Shown here: piece after piece, positions 19,706 to 29,626 of the stretch | Position numbering within the stretch: the stretch's first letter is position 1 | How the letters are laid out: each line of letters starts with the position of its first letter | Translations under genes and position numbers: made by a program | Assembly: GCA_040285745.1 (NCBI GenBank) | Contig: JAUFOR010000008.1 | Coordinates: forward strand, 1,488,001 to 1,552,000 | Length of the DNA: 64,000 nt | Direction: 5' to 3' | Origin: Barthelona sp. PCE | Taxonomy: Eukaryota; Metamonada: BaSk clade | The notes under the pieces: model-generated | The model's database searches: none | Seen by the model: the letters and a program-made list of their open reading frames with translations, nothing else | Told to the model about the DNA's origin: nothing

Positions 19706-21130
19706 ATGAGCATTCACTCTTCAGAAGCATCGTCCAAGCCATCGCTGCCACACTCCTATGAGTTAGCCAGCTCATTGGCGAGTGAGGTAGAATCAGGGCA
19801 AGAAGATCTAGGTATTCTCGATAAAAGGCGCTCATTGCGGACAAAGCCTGTTGTACATGCGCCGGTAATTGAGCCTCGCAAGTTCTCGTTTGATGACTTC
19901 ACAGTCAGAGGTGAAATTGGCAGGGGAGCTTTTGGTGTTGTGTATTCAGCAATCAATAAGGTAACTGATGACCAGGTCGCTCTCAAGGTACTGTCAAAAC
20001 GCGTCATGATTGAACGTAATAAGGTAGAAGCCGTACGCAACGAACGAAATTTACTCGCTCTAATCAGTCCAGAGAAATGTCCTCAAATATCCAATGTAAT
20101 GTATACATTCCAGAACCCAACAAAGCTATACATCGGATTGGAACCTGCTGAATGTGGAGATTTGTGGTTCCAGGTGAAGAAGCAGGGACCCTTCCCGCTC
20201 CATGCCGTATCATATTACATCAAAGAATCCCTCCGCGCGGTACGTTTCTTACACGAGCACGGCATCTGTCATCGCGACATCAAGCCTGAGAACCTGCTCG
20301 TAACAAGAGAAGGTCAACTGAAACTGGCAGATTTCGGCTGCGCTGTTCTGAACGGAGGAAAGCACGAATTTGCAGGTACAACTGAGTTTTGCGCTCCAGA
20401 AAGCCTGCAGCACAACCAGTATTCAATCGCAAGTGACTTGTGGAGTATCGCAGTCACGGCCTTCTATTTATTTTTCGGAAAACGGCCATTTACAGCAGAA
20501 AATGAATTCCAGACCATGAATAACATCGTCAACCTCAACTACAGGTATCCTTCAGTCTCACATCCCATTTTTGAAGACTTTATCGAACGTATTTTTGTTC
20601 TTGATCCAATGAGGAGGTTGGGCGTCAGTTCCTTTGATGATATCATGTCTCACCAGTTCATACAACTCTCAGGCGACGAGCCCCCGCCGTTCTGTTCGCT
20701 TGTTCCTCTTAACGTCCTCTTCAGAAAGTATGATGTAGAAGACATGAGTGAACTGGTGTTGATCATTGAAGATGAACAGTACGAGGACGCTACCCCGGAC
20801 AACGATGCGCTGGGGGTGTGCAGGAGCACCGCAGTGTATTCCCATTTCAGTCCAACTGAAAAAGTACTTCATGTTGAAATGTTATTGAAGAGACATCATG
20901 TGTCAGTGAAAAGGAGAGTGTTTGTTTTGACTGATAAACGTGTGTTCTATTTTGATCCTGTCACAAATGAGTTCAAGGGAGAGATTCCATTCGATTTATT
21001 AGTTGAATTCAAAAAGATTAATGAAACAAGGTTTGATTTAGTTACGCCCTCAAGGAATTACCATCTGACTGGTAACGATCAGAGCTTCTATAGGTTTAGT
21101 GAAGCATTTCGCAATTACAAGTATTTGTAA
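19706..21130 (+). CDS. PDK1-type AGC protein kinase with C-terminal PH domain
   Basis: 474 residues from the ATG at 19706 (the TTG at 19703 is not a start). The kinase domain (about 62-325) has glycine loop GRGAFGVVY (72-80), VALK with the ATP-binding lysine at 94, HRDIKPEN (189-196), DFG (209-211), the activation-loop block FAGTTEFCAPE and a standard C-lobe. The C-terminal ~95 residues form a PH domain of the PDK1 type (KRRVFVLTDKRVFYFDP, GEIPFDLLVEF, TPSRNYHLTG). This kinase-plus-PH order defines PDK1, the master activator of AGC kinases downstream of PI3-kinase. All catalytic residues are present. The short N-terminus (about 60 residues) is serine-rich and likely disordered. The next gene starts 20 bases after its stop. 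Confidence 0.92.
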   Translation: MSIHSSEASSKPSLPHSYELASSLASEVESGQEDLGILDKRRSLRTKPVVHAPVIEPRKFSFDDFTVRGEIGRGAFGVVYSAINKVTDDQVALKVLSKRVMIERNKVEAVRNERNLLALISPEKCPQISNVMYTFQNPTKLYIGLEPAECGDLWFQVKKQGPFPLHAVSYYIKESLRAVRFLHEHGICHRDIKPENLLVTREGQLKLADFGCAVLNGGKHEFAGTTEFCAPESLQHNQYSIASDLWSIAVTAFYLFFGKRPFTAENEFQTMNNIVNLNYRYPSVSHPIFEDFIERIFVLDPMRRLGVSSFDDIMSHQFIQLSGDEPPPFCSLVPLNVLFRKYDVEDMSELVLIIEDEQYEDATPDNDALGVCRSTAVYSHFSPTEKVLHVEMLLKRHHVSVKRRVFVLTDKRVFYFDPVTNEFKGEIPFDLLVEFKKINETRFDLVTPSRNYHLTGNDQSFYRFSEAFRNYKYL

Positions 21131-21150
21131 AATATTTTCTTTTCTTTTCA

Positions 21151-21828
21151 ATGTATAAGGGACTTTTCATTCTTTTCATCACGTTATTTTCCGTGTATTG
21201 CAAGCGCTATGGTGTAGATATTTCACAACCATGTTCACAAAACGCTTTTACTGAAATGCGAACCAAAAACGGTGTAGAATTCGTCATTGTCCGCTGTTGG
21301 AGATCCCTGGACACAACAGATCCCAACTGTGCAGCATCTGTCCGAGCAGCTCACTCAGCAGGAATGGCAGTGGGTGTGTACTTCTTCCCTTGTCCTTATA
21401 ATTGTCGTAAGACACCGCAACAGCAGGTAGGTGAATTCTACCAGTATATTAAGAATAACAACCTTGAGGGGATGATTGGCGAAGTGTGGTTTGACGTTGA
21501 AGGTGAACAATATTGGAGTCCTGATAAATCACAAAATTTAGCCATATACAACGATTTCTTGAAGAATCTTCTTCAACAGGGCTATAAACAATTCACTGTT
21601 GGTGTTTATTGCTCTCATTACCAATGGAACCGAATTTTTGAGTCAAGCGCAAAGAACGCCTATTCTTGGATGCCACTCTGGTGGTGCAGATACGATGGAC
21701 ACGACTCCTTGTTCTATAACTGGCAAGACTTTGGCGGTTGGACAAAGGATTCGAACGTAGTCATCAAACAATACAGAGGTTCTTCGGTCTTACAATCGTG
21801 TGGCGTTGATCTAAATGTTATGGCCTAA
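21151..21828 (+). CDS. Secreted GH25 lysozyme (muramidase)
   Basis: 225 residues with a signal peptide (about 1-17, GLFILFITLFSVYC) followed directly by a glycoside hydrolase family 25 domain. The first strand GVDIS carries an aspartate at 23, and the catalytic D-x-E pair is in VWFDVEG (D115, E117). Further family features are the YFFPCPYNC strand and the C-terminal IKQYRG...CGVDLNVMA block. Conserved cysteines (28, 60, 81, 85) suggest disulphides in a secreted or phagosomal enzyme. GH25 enzymes cut peptidoglycan, so a role in digesting engulfed bacteria is likely; similar genes are known in amoebae and other bacterivorous protists, often viewed as acquired from bacteria. Only 20 bases separate it from the PDK1 stop. 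Confidence 0.92.
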   Translation: MYKGLFILFITLFSVYCKRYGVDISQPCSQNAFTEMRTKNGVEFVIVRCWRSLDTTDPNCAASVRAAHSAGMAVGVYFFPCPYNCRKTPQQQVGEFYQYIKNNNLEGMIGEVWFDVEGEQYWSPDKSQNLAIYNDFLKNLLQQGYKQFTVGVYCSHYQWNRIFESSAKNAYSWMPLWWCRYDGHDSLFYNWQDFGGWTKDSNVVIKQYRGSSVLQSCGVDLNVMA

Positions 21829-22115
21829 TTTTCCATTCACTTTTTGTAAACTGACTTTTCGACTTGAGAGCAGATAGCATCACTTGAATGTGGACAAATA
21901 TCAATTTAACACTCTAAAATAGTGTGTCAAAGCAAACAATGTGATCCTGCTCAATAAAAATTGTTCTAGTCAAGCCGCACTGTTAGTATCTCACACTAAT
22001 TTGTGCTATAATCAATAATAAGCGTGTTTTTGTTAAAATAAAGTTGATAATTCACTATCAAAAAATGTTATCACATTTTTCACTCCTTCCTTTTTATTGC
22101 ATTTTTATAGCATAT

Positions 22116-25100
22116 ATGGAAGTCACTGACTTGCTCAACCTCGATAGTGCAGAGCAAATCGTGTGTCTCTTTGATGGCGATGGTGTAGCTTGCCCTTTGT
22201 CTTTTAATAAGCTCCGCGAGTCACAATTATACTCACCTGCACGCTTTAGTACCCCTAATCAGAACCGTGCTCCAATACCTAGCTCTATACAACTTCACTA
22301 TGGGTTTATTTCAACATCATTCGACGCTACATACTTTTTGGGTTGTGTTCACAATGGAGACATTATGATATACAACCACAGCACCGAAAAAGCAATCCGC
22401 ATCGCACGACCGCCACTGGCTGGCGTTGAAGACGAGGCACAGGCAACTGGATGTGGTTTTTTCTCATGCTTCAGGCCCCATGCCCTGGCCTCCATTGCCG
22501 CCCGCTTTGCATGCCTCACGCAGGACAACAAACACCTCGCAATCATCACCCACAACAACCAAATTTGGCTGTTTGCCAACGCGTTTGAAAACGATGGTGA
22601 GGATGTTTCAAAGTGGATATTTGTAGACTCGGTGCAGGACTTCACACGATGTGAGCTTGTTTTTTGCCGGGATAAGCTGTTTGGCTACACTCTCTGTGGT
22701 TATATTGCTAACGATACACACTGTACATTATTTAAAGCATTGTTCAACTCATTGTCGTCGAAAGCTACTGATAAAAGGCATCTGAGCGTCAAAAGACCCC
22801 AGTCAATCACAACATCGTCAGTCGTCTTGCAGAAAGTTCCAATGTATATTTGTATTTCATCTGGAGCCGAGATTTTCCTCGTTTTCAACGATAACACAAT
22901 GAGTACCCACGCAATTCCAAAGACTTTCGATGGCATTGATGATGGAAAGTTTTATTCCTCTGCCGTCGTTACGAAACCAATGAACACAAAGCATATGCCC
23001 AAGAACAGTCTCATGGCAGGTTGCAGCATCATATATTGCACAGAGAGCGGAGATGTCATCATCCGTGATTGGTTTTTGAACTTGATCAAGATGAAGATTG
23101 GTATGAACGTAGCTTCTTTCCAAAGAACGCTCAATCCTTTTTCATTCCTTGCGCTACATAACCCTACCGAGGGCCTGCTCACAAACAGCGTTTCTGTTCA
23201 GGCATTAACAATTGCCGATCAGGGATTCCAAACACTCCTACAGAACTACATATCAGACAAGTCGCTGCCTATTCCCGACCGAATGCGATGTGCATTGCGC
23301 CTTGCCGTGTTATGTGAGGAGGGTGCTCTTGTATCGCAGGAGGTTCTGAACCAGTTTTTGGTTCTCATGAGTAGGATTCCCAAAATTTCTGGCAAAATTA
23401 TTCAAGAAGTGACTGAAATCGACAGGTATGATCACATGAGGTACTTTACAACGCTGTTTAACCCAGAGATTCCTTCCAAAACACCCCGAAAGGTCAAGAA
23501 ACCGTTAATCACCATTCCACTTAGTGATGATGCTGCTGCACCCACCGCTATGTGGCCCACGAAGCCTGCCAACGCCGCAGCCCTCCCGTTAGAGAGTTCT
23601 AAGGATATTGATGACGCTTTGGATCTGATTTCAAGCGTTCTACAACGCTTAGGACTTGATGTTGATCACAGCATCAGTTTACCCTTTCCTTGGGGGAACT
23701 GGACAGCAGACATTGTTGTGGCGCCACATCTGGAGGAGCAGCTATGGGCTATGAAAGACGAAACGTTTACTGATGAAGAGACTTTGAGACACCTGCTGAC
23801 GTGGGTTTTCTCCAGACTATTTGTCTGTTGGTCACTGCAAACGTTCTCTTCCAGCGAGCAGAGACTGTTGGTTCGGAAAAAAATGTATCCAATGTCCAAT
23901 GAACAAGAATTCCGGTTTGTGCGTATCCTCTTCTTCATAAACGTAAGGGATCGTATCGCAACTATTATGCGCCAGTCTCCTGTCAACTCCAGCGCCCTCG
24001 CAATCACGTATGCCATGCTCACACATTACTACGACCTTGTGAACTGGACGAGTCTCATGCACAAGATCATGGCACTCCTGAGCGGTTGTGATTCCGTACA
24101 GACTGTACAGTCTGTTCTTTCTGTATTGCGCGAGGACGAGCTTATGGGAAAGCTACGCGTTCAGTTCCGTCAACTGTCTGCTTTAGTCGCCGATCAGTCG
24201 GATTGGGTGCCTAGTAAGAGCTCCAGGCTTGTGTTCAACAGCAACCTCATCGGTGTTGTAGATAGGAAACTGCCCACTTATGATGCAGCAAAGAAAGACT
24301 CACTGCTGGAGGCTGTTCAGCAACAGAGAGCATTCCAAAAGCTGGTTGAACGCATGACAACAATCAAGGACGAGAAGCAACAGAAGTTTAGGAAGAGCCT
24401 TAGTCTCCGTAAGGTTCCGCGTATTAAGCGCAAACCAAAGAAGGAAGGTGAGATTAAGAATATTGATACTGTTGAAGAAGTTATTGTCAATTCTGATATC
24501 AGTAATGTCACGATTGAAGAGGAGGAACATAAAAGTGAACCTGTGAAAGAACCTGAACACAAGAAAGTACTTGTGAAGGAACTTGTTGAAGAACATATGA
24601 AGGAACCTGTAGATGATAAAAGTGAGAGTGAAGAAGACGAAAGTGAGAGTGAAGAAGACGAAAAGGATGTTGTTGAGGTAAAAGAACCCTTTAAAAGGTC
24701 TCCAAAGAAGAATAGACCAAGATTATTCCATCTTCCACCCATCCAAGACGCCAGAATCGTCGGTTCCAAGCCCAAGATTGACCCTGTAGTCCCTGAAAAG
24801 CCTAAAAATATCGAAGAGGTTGTTACCCAAACTGACCCGATTCCTGAAACACCTATGCCTCACAATAATATGACATTGCATGGCACTGATACGGATCAAA
24901 CTCCCCTTGAACAGCTCGTTTTCGCAATAACAGAAGCTGTTAAGCGCAATCTACCCACACCAAAAAAACAAAAAGTAGAAAATGCACCTGTTACAGTGGC
25001 ACCCATCACAGTGGAACCGATTCCAAAGGATAAATACGTCTTTTTAAAGGCTAACAGCCTGGATAAGGCCTTCCCTTCTCAGAAAAAGACAAAAAAAGCT

Positions 25101-26435
25101 TCTTCGGTAAAGATGTTTAGAATTCCCTCAGAAAATCGCAAAAAATCCAAAAAAACTGTGCGTTTCTTGCATTATGATCCGATACAACGACAATTCGCAA
25201 GCGAAACGTTTGTTAAGCTCCCAAAATCAAAGCGCAATGCAGTTGAGAATCGATCAAGATCTTCTTCCCACACATCTGTAAGTTCATTTGTTTCAAATGC
25301 GCCACCATCCTCTGCCGCTAGCACGCATGCTTTTTCAGAATCCAGCGTTTCACGCCCTCCAAGCTCAGAGCCAACCCGTCAAGTTATTGAGCCATTACCT
25401 CAAGTGCAGGAAAAACCACGTACAGTGACTGCCCCGAAAACGGGACGTACATTGCGCAACGCACCACAAACTGCCACAATCAACCTCGACATGCCAACTC
25501 TAATGAGCACCACAGGCGATGTTGTGTCAACCCGAACTGATAAGGTTTTATTCCCGCCTAAGCGCTCTAACATCACTACAGTTACGGAAACGATCAACCT
25601 AGACCTAGTAACAACGGCAACACAAGCTGGTATTTCACATCAAACCCAGGATTACCTCAACCGTCCTATAAAGGGTACACCGATCGTAATAGAGTCGCCT
25701 GTCAGGTTAAATCCTCCCCCGCGCCCCATTGAACCGATTTCTTCTGTTGCAGAAGAGGAAACGAGCAAGAGATCAGAGAGAAAACAGTACAGACCAAAGC
25801 AGCGTCTGAAATCACTGTCGCTGGACATTGCCGCAGCATCTCACACAACTGATGAGCACATGTCTTCGATTCTTTCGAGCATCAACGACTCTTCGTTGCT
25901 TTCAGTTTCTGAAATTCCGCCGAGAGACATTAACGTTATTTACAGCCATGCTGGAGCTCTCCCGCAGTCGCCTATCTCGTCTCCCCCACTCCCTGAGCAC
26001 CGCCATTCTCCAAAAACACAAATTGAGACACAATCTCCAAAAAGGGAGGAAGAATCTGGACCAGTGGATGATTATGATTTGTTGTATCATGAGCTCAACA
26101 GCGCTACCAGCCTCAAGGACGTCCTCAAGGTGATGGACGGTATGCGCGCGCTTGACCCATATGAAGGATATCAAAAAAGCCCTGCATTGCAAGAACACGT
26201 AACAAAATATGTTGATGAGCTTGAACAATCCCTACGTGGATTGGAAGACGGTACATCAGAAGTTACAGACAGCCTTTCGATAATGAATTCGTTTATCGAC
26301 GACACGCTACGCAAATGCGATCTCAGTGTTGCCGTCCCTCTTGACCGCATCCCAGGCAGCGATGCTGAACTGGCGCAACTCCTTGATATGAACCTCGCCA
26401 ACGTTGACCTAACCGATGTATATGCGTTAATGTAA
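22116..26435 (+). CDS. Large beta-propeller protein, CPLANE1/JBTS17-like
   Basis: 1439 residues from the ATG at 22116; ATG 22065 would add a hydrophobic 17-residue leader that looks like untranslated T-rich sequence. The N-terminal ~350 residues read as a degenerate WD40 propeller (FLGCVHNGDIMIYNH, LAIITHNNQIWLFANAF, CRDKLFGYTLCGYI). The order and spacing of these strands resemble the N-terminus of the ciliary transition-zone/ciliogenesis protein CPLANE1. The middle (about 400-780) is helical. The C-terminal half is disordered, with lysine/glutamate-rich runs, a 21-base tandem repeat and many serine/proline segments, ending in a helical domain (about 1330-1439). The ciliary context of the organism fits, but I cannot confirm the family without profile searches. 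Confidence 0.5.
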   Translation: MEVTDLLNLDSAEQIVCLFDGDGVACPLSFNKLRESQLYSPARFSTPNQNRAPIPSSIQLHYGFISTSFDATYFLGCVHNGDIMIYNHSTEKAIRIARPPLAGVEDEAQATGCGFFSCFRPHALASIAARFACLTQDNKHLAIITHNNQIWLFANAFENDGEDVSKWIFVDSVQDFTRCELVFCRDKLFGYTLCGYIANDTHCTLFKALFNSLSSKATDKRHLSVKRPQSITTSSVVLQKVPMYICISSGAEIFLVFNDNTMSTHAIPKTFDGIDDGKFYSSAVVTKPMNTKHMPKNSLMAGCSIIYCTESGDVIIRDWFLNLIKMKIGMNVASFQRTLNPFSFLALHNPTEGLLTNSVSVQALTIADQGFQTLLQNYISDKSLPIPDRMRCALRLAVLCEEGALVSQEVLNQFLVLMSRIPKISGKIIQEVTEIDRYDHMRYFTTLFNPEIPSKTPRKVKKPLITIPLSDDAAAPTAMWPTKPANAAALPLESSKDIDDALDLISSVLQRLGLDVDHSISLPFPWGNWTADIVVAPHLEEQLWAMKDETFTDEETLRHLLTWVFSRLFVCWSLQTFSSSEQRLLVRKKMYPMSNEQEFRFVRILFFINVRDRIATIMRQSPVNSSALAITYAMLTHYYDLVNWTSLMHKIMALLSGCDSVQTVQSVLSVLREDELMGKLRVQFRQLSALVADQSDWVPSKSSRLVFNSNLIGVVDRKLPTYDAAKKDSLLEAVQQQRAFQKLVERMTTIKDEKQQKFRKSLSLRKVPRIKRKPKKEGEIKNIDTVEEVIVNSDISNVTIEEEEHKSEPVKEPEHKKVLVKELVEEHMKEPVDDKSESEEDESESEEDEKDVVEVKEPFKRSPKKNRPRLFHLPPIQDARIVGSKPKIDPVVPEKPKNIEEVVTQTDPIPETPMPHNNMTLHGTDTDQTPLEQLVFAITEAVKRNLPTPKKQKVENAPVTVAPITVEPIPKDKYVFLKANSLDKAFPSQKKTKKASSVKMFRIPSENRKKSKKTVRFLHYDPIQRQFASETFVKLPKSKRNAVENRSRSSSHTSVSSFVSNAPPSSAASTHAFSESSVSRPPSSEPTRQVIEPLPQVQEKPRTVTAPKTGRTLRNAPQTATINLDMPTLMSTTGDVVSTRTDKVLFPPKRSNITTVTETINLDLVTTATQAGISHQTQDYLNRPIKGTPIVIESPVRLNPPPRPIEPISSVAEEETSKRSERKQYRPKQRLKSLSLDIAAASHTTDEHMSSILSSINDSSLLSVSEIPPRDINVIYSHAGALPQSPISSPPLPEHRHSPKTQIETQSPKREEESGPVDDYDLLYHELNSATSLKDVLKVMDGMRALDPYEGYQKSPALQEHVTKYVDELEQSLRGLEDGTSEVTDSLSIMNSFIDDTLRKCDLSVAVPLDRIPGSDAELAQLLDMNLANVDLTDVYALM
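24621..24662 (+). repeat. 21-bp perfect tandem repeat in the large propeller gene
   Basis: Two identical 21-base units, AGTGAGAGTGAAGAAGACGA plus A, lie head to tail and encode SESEEDE twice inside the acidic disordered region. In-frame length, so only the linker is expanded. Confidence 0.9.
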
Positions 26436-26450
26436 GTACAGCTATTTACA

Positions 26451-27731
26451 TTACTGAGGAGATACATCCTGAATTTGCTCAGGTGTCTCGCCGTTAGCCT
26501 CTTCAACGAGCTCAGGAACGCTCTCCTCTGCTACAGTCACTGGTGCCGGGTTGAGCACACTCCAGACATTTTTCCAAAAACCTTTGCTATATGACCTGAA
26601 CTTGTTTTTATCATATGCCTCCATCAATACCTTGCAGTAGCACTGTGCACAGCCGCAAATCTCCAGATAACGACGGCGCTGCTCGAATAAATCGTTCATC
26701 AAGTATCGCTCCCCTTTGAAGTTCTTAGCGTTCTTAGAACGCATACATTTCTCTTTCAGGAACGGATACTCCTTGTACAGTTTGCCAAGCTCCCTTGTGA
26801 TCTCATTCTGGCGCTTCTTCTTTATCTTCATCTTCTGCTCCTTGACAAGCATAACAAACTTAGTGAGGATAGCCATGAGCTCCTTCTTCTCGGCGATCTT
26901 GCCCGTTTCCATTGTTGGTGTGTTACGGCCGACAAGATAAAGGTGATATAAAAAGAATATAAATACAACTGCGCCAATGGAGGCAGCAAAGAGTGATAGA
27001 GCCAGGTTGAACGTGCGGTAGTTGAGCATGACCAGCATTGTGCGCGCCCATGTGACTCGCTCCGGAGGTACTCCTCGCTTGATTATGGAGGCCATCAGAC
27101 CTGGTACGTTCAAGCTCCTGTATGTGATAAAACAAAGATACATGAGGATTAAGGAGTGGTGCACGAGGAAGTAGAGGAAGTAGCGGTAGTTGTTGTGGCC
27201 GAAACAGTTATTGAACCATACACAGTGATGATCGTGGCGTGCGTAACACTTATCGCATAATCTGCAATGACGGCTACGTGCAGGACGTAGGATCTTGCAC
27301 GTTTCGCAGCTCTTGAACATGTAAAGCGCAAAATCAGGTTCATAAATCTGCAAATACGATGCGACTGTTTTCCTATCAACAGTACCAGGGTCGGAGTTGC
27401 AGCAGATGATGAACCAGATCCAGCAGATAACGTACATAATCTGGAAGACTAAATCCTGTAACGGATCAACGTATTCACGTCCTTTCCACATGTATGAAAT
27501 ATAAATTCCACCAACAAGCAACACATAGAAGCCTTGAAATAAATGGTTTGGCTTATTTGCAGCATAATCAGCGAAGTTAACCAGACGTTTTCTAAGCGGT
27601 GCGGGGATTAAATAACGTACCGAAAAAAACATTCTTCCGAATGCGGACTCACGCAAACCCTTCATCTGCCAGACGAAAATGCCCACGAATAGCACGAAAA
27701 GTAATATGATTGGAAGATATACTAATCTCAT
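26451..27731 (-). CDS. DHHC palmitoyltransferase
   Basis: 426 residues from the ATG at 27731; the longer frame begins with TTG at 27779. Two N-terminal membrane segments are followed by another pair, then the cysteine-rich domain: CETCKILRPARSRHC-x2-C and the catalytic DHHC (167-170) in ARHDHHCVWFNNCFG, then two more hydrophobic segments (about 183-205 and 235-260). DHHC enzymes attach palmitate to cysteines of membrane-associated proteins at the Golgi or plasma membrane. The catalytic cysteine and the zinc ligands are present. The C-terminal cytosolic tail is long and basic (KKKRQNEITRELGKLYKEY) and contains a cysteine-rich CGCAQCYCK stretch. Divergent from the next gene, with 47 bases between starts. 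Confidence 0.93.
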   Translation of the reverse strand: MRLVYLPIILLFVLFVGIFVWQMKGLRESAFGRMFFSVRYLIPAPLRKRLVNFADYAANKPNHLFQGFYVLLVGGIYISYMWKGREYVDPLQDLVFQIMYVICWIWFIICCNSDPGTVDRKTVASYLQIYEPDFALYMFKSCETCKILRPARSRHCRLCDKCYARHDHHCVWFNNCFGHNNYRYFLYFLVHHSLILMYLCFITYRSLNVPGLMASIIKRGVPPERVTWARTMLVMLNYRTFNLALSLFAASIGAVVFIFFLYHLYLVGRNTPTMETGKIAEKKELMAILTKFVMLVKEQKMKIKKKRQNEITRELGKLYKEYPFLKEKCMRSKNAKNFKGERYLMNDLFEQRRRYLEICGCAQCYCKVLMEAYDKNKFRSYSKGFWKNVWSVLNPAPVTVAEESVPELVEEANGETPEQIQDVSPQ

Positions 27732-27778
27732 GCTCTGAATGGTGTAGGAAAAAATACAACGCTTTTTCAATTTTCTCA

Positions 27779-28816
27779 ATGTCGCACAATGAGATAGAAC
27801 AGAGGGGGCGTCTTCTTTCGGGTGCAGAATCCATGGATATGGAACTAGAAACCATTTCCCGCCAAGCTAGTACATCAGATTGTCTCGATTTGACTATAAA
27901 TGATACAGAAATCTTTGTTCCAATCTCTTTAACACCAAGCCCACCGATCACGAAGCTCGTATTTGAGAATCGAACATTTTACATTTTCGTTTACATACTC
28001 GCGCTTTTCACATTAGGAATTACTATCCTAAGCTTTGTAAGATATCCACACAGTCTTTTGTACGACCACTTTGTCGAACAGAGGCAACAGTTCATCGAAC
28101 GTGACCTTGTATCCATTAGGTGGCCTAGTGTACTGTCAACATTTAACGGACCATCAACCGACACCTCAAAGCTGCGGTTTTCGATCAGGGCTGACCATAA
28201 CGAGAGTGCTGCGATTGGGATTGATCCTTCGAAGCATGGAATTGTAACGACTGTTTTGAGTGAAAAAGATGCTCTTTCAGCCGCGAATTTATTTAAATCT
28301 TGTGTCTTGGCTGGATCTCGTGCATCTTTCCATGTTATTTTTAACGAAATTGAGTTTGAAATCGATACAAATGGTGATTTTCAGTATCAGACACATTTTT
28401 CTCACGATCCTTTCACATACACCTTTAACATGTCATTATACCAGGTTCTACATCTAAGCCCGGACAGCATTGCAGTGAAGAACCCGGACCCCCTTATATT
28501 AACAGCAAGACCCGTTTCATGGGCACCAAAAACAGTCGACACACAAGGATCGGCCAACGCTGGTGCTTTCGCAGTGAAGCCGTCCCCCATTGCGTTTGCA
28601 GATATGCAAAGGATCAAATCACAGTATGGTGGCACCAACGACCAGCTCCTGTTCTCACTCAATTATATCGCAGCATTCTTATCTTTTTCGAGTATCTGCA
28701 GTGTTGATACGTTCGCTACGTCCTCTATATGGATAAATATCGACTTTTTAAGAGTTATTCAAGGTGTCAGTTACACACATCCCCTTTCCACATTTGTTCT
28801 CGAAGTTTTACAATAA
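27779..28816 (+). CDS. Hypothetical single-pass membrane protein with lumenal domain
   Basis: 345 residues from ATG 27779 (an upstream in-frame ATG at 27710 overlaps the DHHC gene start and is less likely). A cytosolic N-terminus of about 70 residues is followed by one hydrophobic segment (IFVYILALFTLGITILSFV), then a mostly beta-rich region of about 230 residues with NES and NMS glycosylation-type sites. No family recognised. It is convergent with the SF-assemblin gene, with 6 bases between stops, and the stop is TAA followed by A. Confidence 0.65.
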   Translation: MSHNEIEQRGRLLSGAESMDMELETISRQASTSDCLDLTINDTEIFVPISLTPSPPITKLVFENRTFYIFVYILALFTLGITILSFVRYPHSLLYDHFVEQRQQFIERDLVSIRWPSVLSTFNGPSTDTSKLRFSIRADHNESAAIGIDPSKHGIVTTVLSEKDALSAANLFKSCVLAGSRASFHVIFNEIEFEIDTNGDFQYQTHFSHDPFTYTFNMSLYQVLHLSPDSIAVKNPDPLILTARPVSWAPKTVDTQGSANAGAFAVKPSPIAFADMQRIKSQYGGTNDQLLFSLNYIAAFLSFSSICSVDTFATSSIWINIDFLRVIQGVSYTHPLSTFVLEVLQ

Positions 28817-28822
28817 ATTAAA

Positions 28823-29626
28823 TTACAGAACGGCGCTAGCGTTCAGCTTCACACACATGTCCTCAAAGAGATCGATGATCTCATCCTCTGTTTTCTGCCT
28901 CAGCTGCTTTTCGTTACGTAAATCAGCCTGAAGGCGCATAAATACCTCACCGAGCATGTTGACAAGGTGTTCCTCGGTGCTCTCGCGGGCAAGACGCTCT
29001 TCATGGATGGCCATAGCAATCGCTCCAAGCCTTTCCTCCATCGCGTTGATTACGTGGCCTTCTGCCTCCTCACGCTCCAGTCTGATACTGCTAAGGAGCT
29101 CGTTGAGCCTTGGGATCTCAATTGCAAGGGTGGACCGAATAGATTCAATATTGTGCTGCCTAGTTCTGTTCTCATGACCGAGCTGGTTCTTGAGGTCCTC
29201 AATACGGGTTTCCATGAGTGCAAGGACGCTGTGTTCCATGGTGTCGTAACGGGAAATACAGTTCTGGAGGTGCTCACGTCCTTCTAACAATAAATTTTGA
29301 ACTTCTTCAAGCAAAAACGTCTGCATCTCATCCATTGACTGCTTCTCACCTGCAAGTATGTCTCCGAAGCGTTGAATCTTATCGCGCGCTCCTTCAAAAC
29401 GTTTTTGTTGCTCTGTGCTACGATTTACCATGTCGCTTTCAATAGTCTTTAGGCGCTCAAACAGGTTGTCCCTCTTTAGACGCTTTTTGTTATCGATATT
29501 GCCCTGCAAACTGGACAGCTTGTTTGTTAACATTGAAATTTTGCTTCTATTGGGACTTTGCCTGGTGCTGGTGAGAGATGCACGTGTTTCGGCTAGTGTA
29601 CCCATCTTTCTCGGTGTAGAATCCAT
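28823..29626 (-). CDS. Beta-giardin / SF-assemblin striated-fibre protein
   Basis: 267 residues from the ATG at 29626 (TTG at 29662 rejected). The short basic, serine/threonine-rich head (STPRKMGTLAETRASLTSTR) and the continuous coiled-coil rod of about 220 residues are characteristic of SF-assemblin and beta-giardin. The C-terminal block EERLGAIAMAIHEERLARES followed by EEHLVNMLGEVFMRLQ is the conserved family signature. Length matches beta-giardin (about 270). These proteins build 2-nm filaments that form striated flagellar root fibres or, in Giardia, the ventral disc ribbons. This is one of the best lineage hints in the window, although SF-assemblins also occur in green algae and apicomplexans. 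The sequence CCTTTTCAAAC sits just upstream of the start. Confidence 0.9.
   Translation of the reverse strand: MDSTPRKMGTLAETRASLTSTRQSPNRSKISMLTNKLSSLQGNIDNKKRLKRDNLFERLKTIESDMVNRSTEQQKRFEGARDKIQRFGDILAGEKQSMDEMQTFLLEEVQNLLLEGREHLQNCISRYDTMEHSVLALMETRIEDLKNQLGHENRTRQHNIESIRSTLAIEIPRLNELLSSIRLEREEAEGHVINAMEERLGAIAMAIHEERLARESTEEHLVNMLGEVFMRLQADLRNEKQLRQKTEDEIIDLFEDMCVKLNASAVL

Noticed and set aside
24300-24775. Serine-rich minus-strand ORFs at about 24.3-24.8 kb
   Set aside because: They are the antisense of the acidic/lysine-rich repeats of the large propeller gene.
27710-27778. Upstream ATG extension of the membrane protein at 27779
   Set aside because: It would overlap the DHHC start and adds a cysteine/tryptophan-rich leader; the next ATG follows a typical pyrimidine-CA leader.
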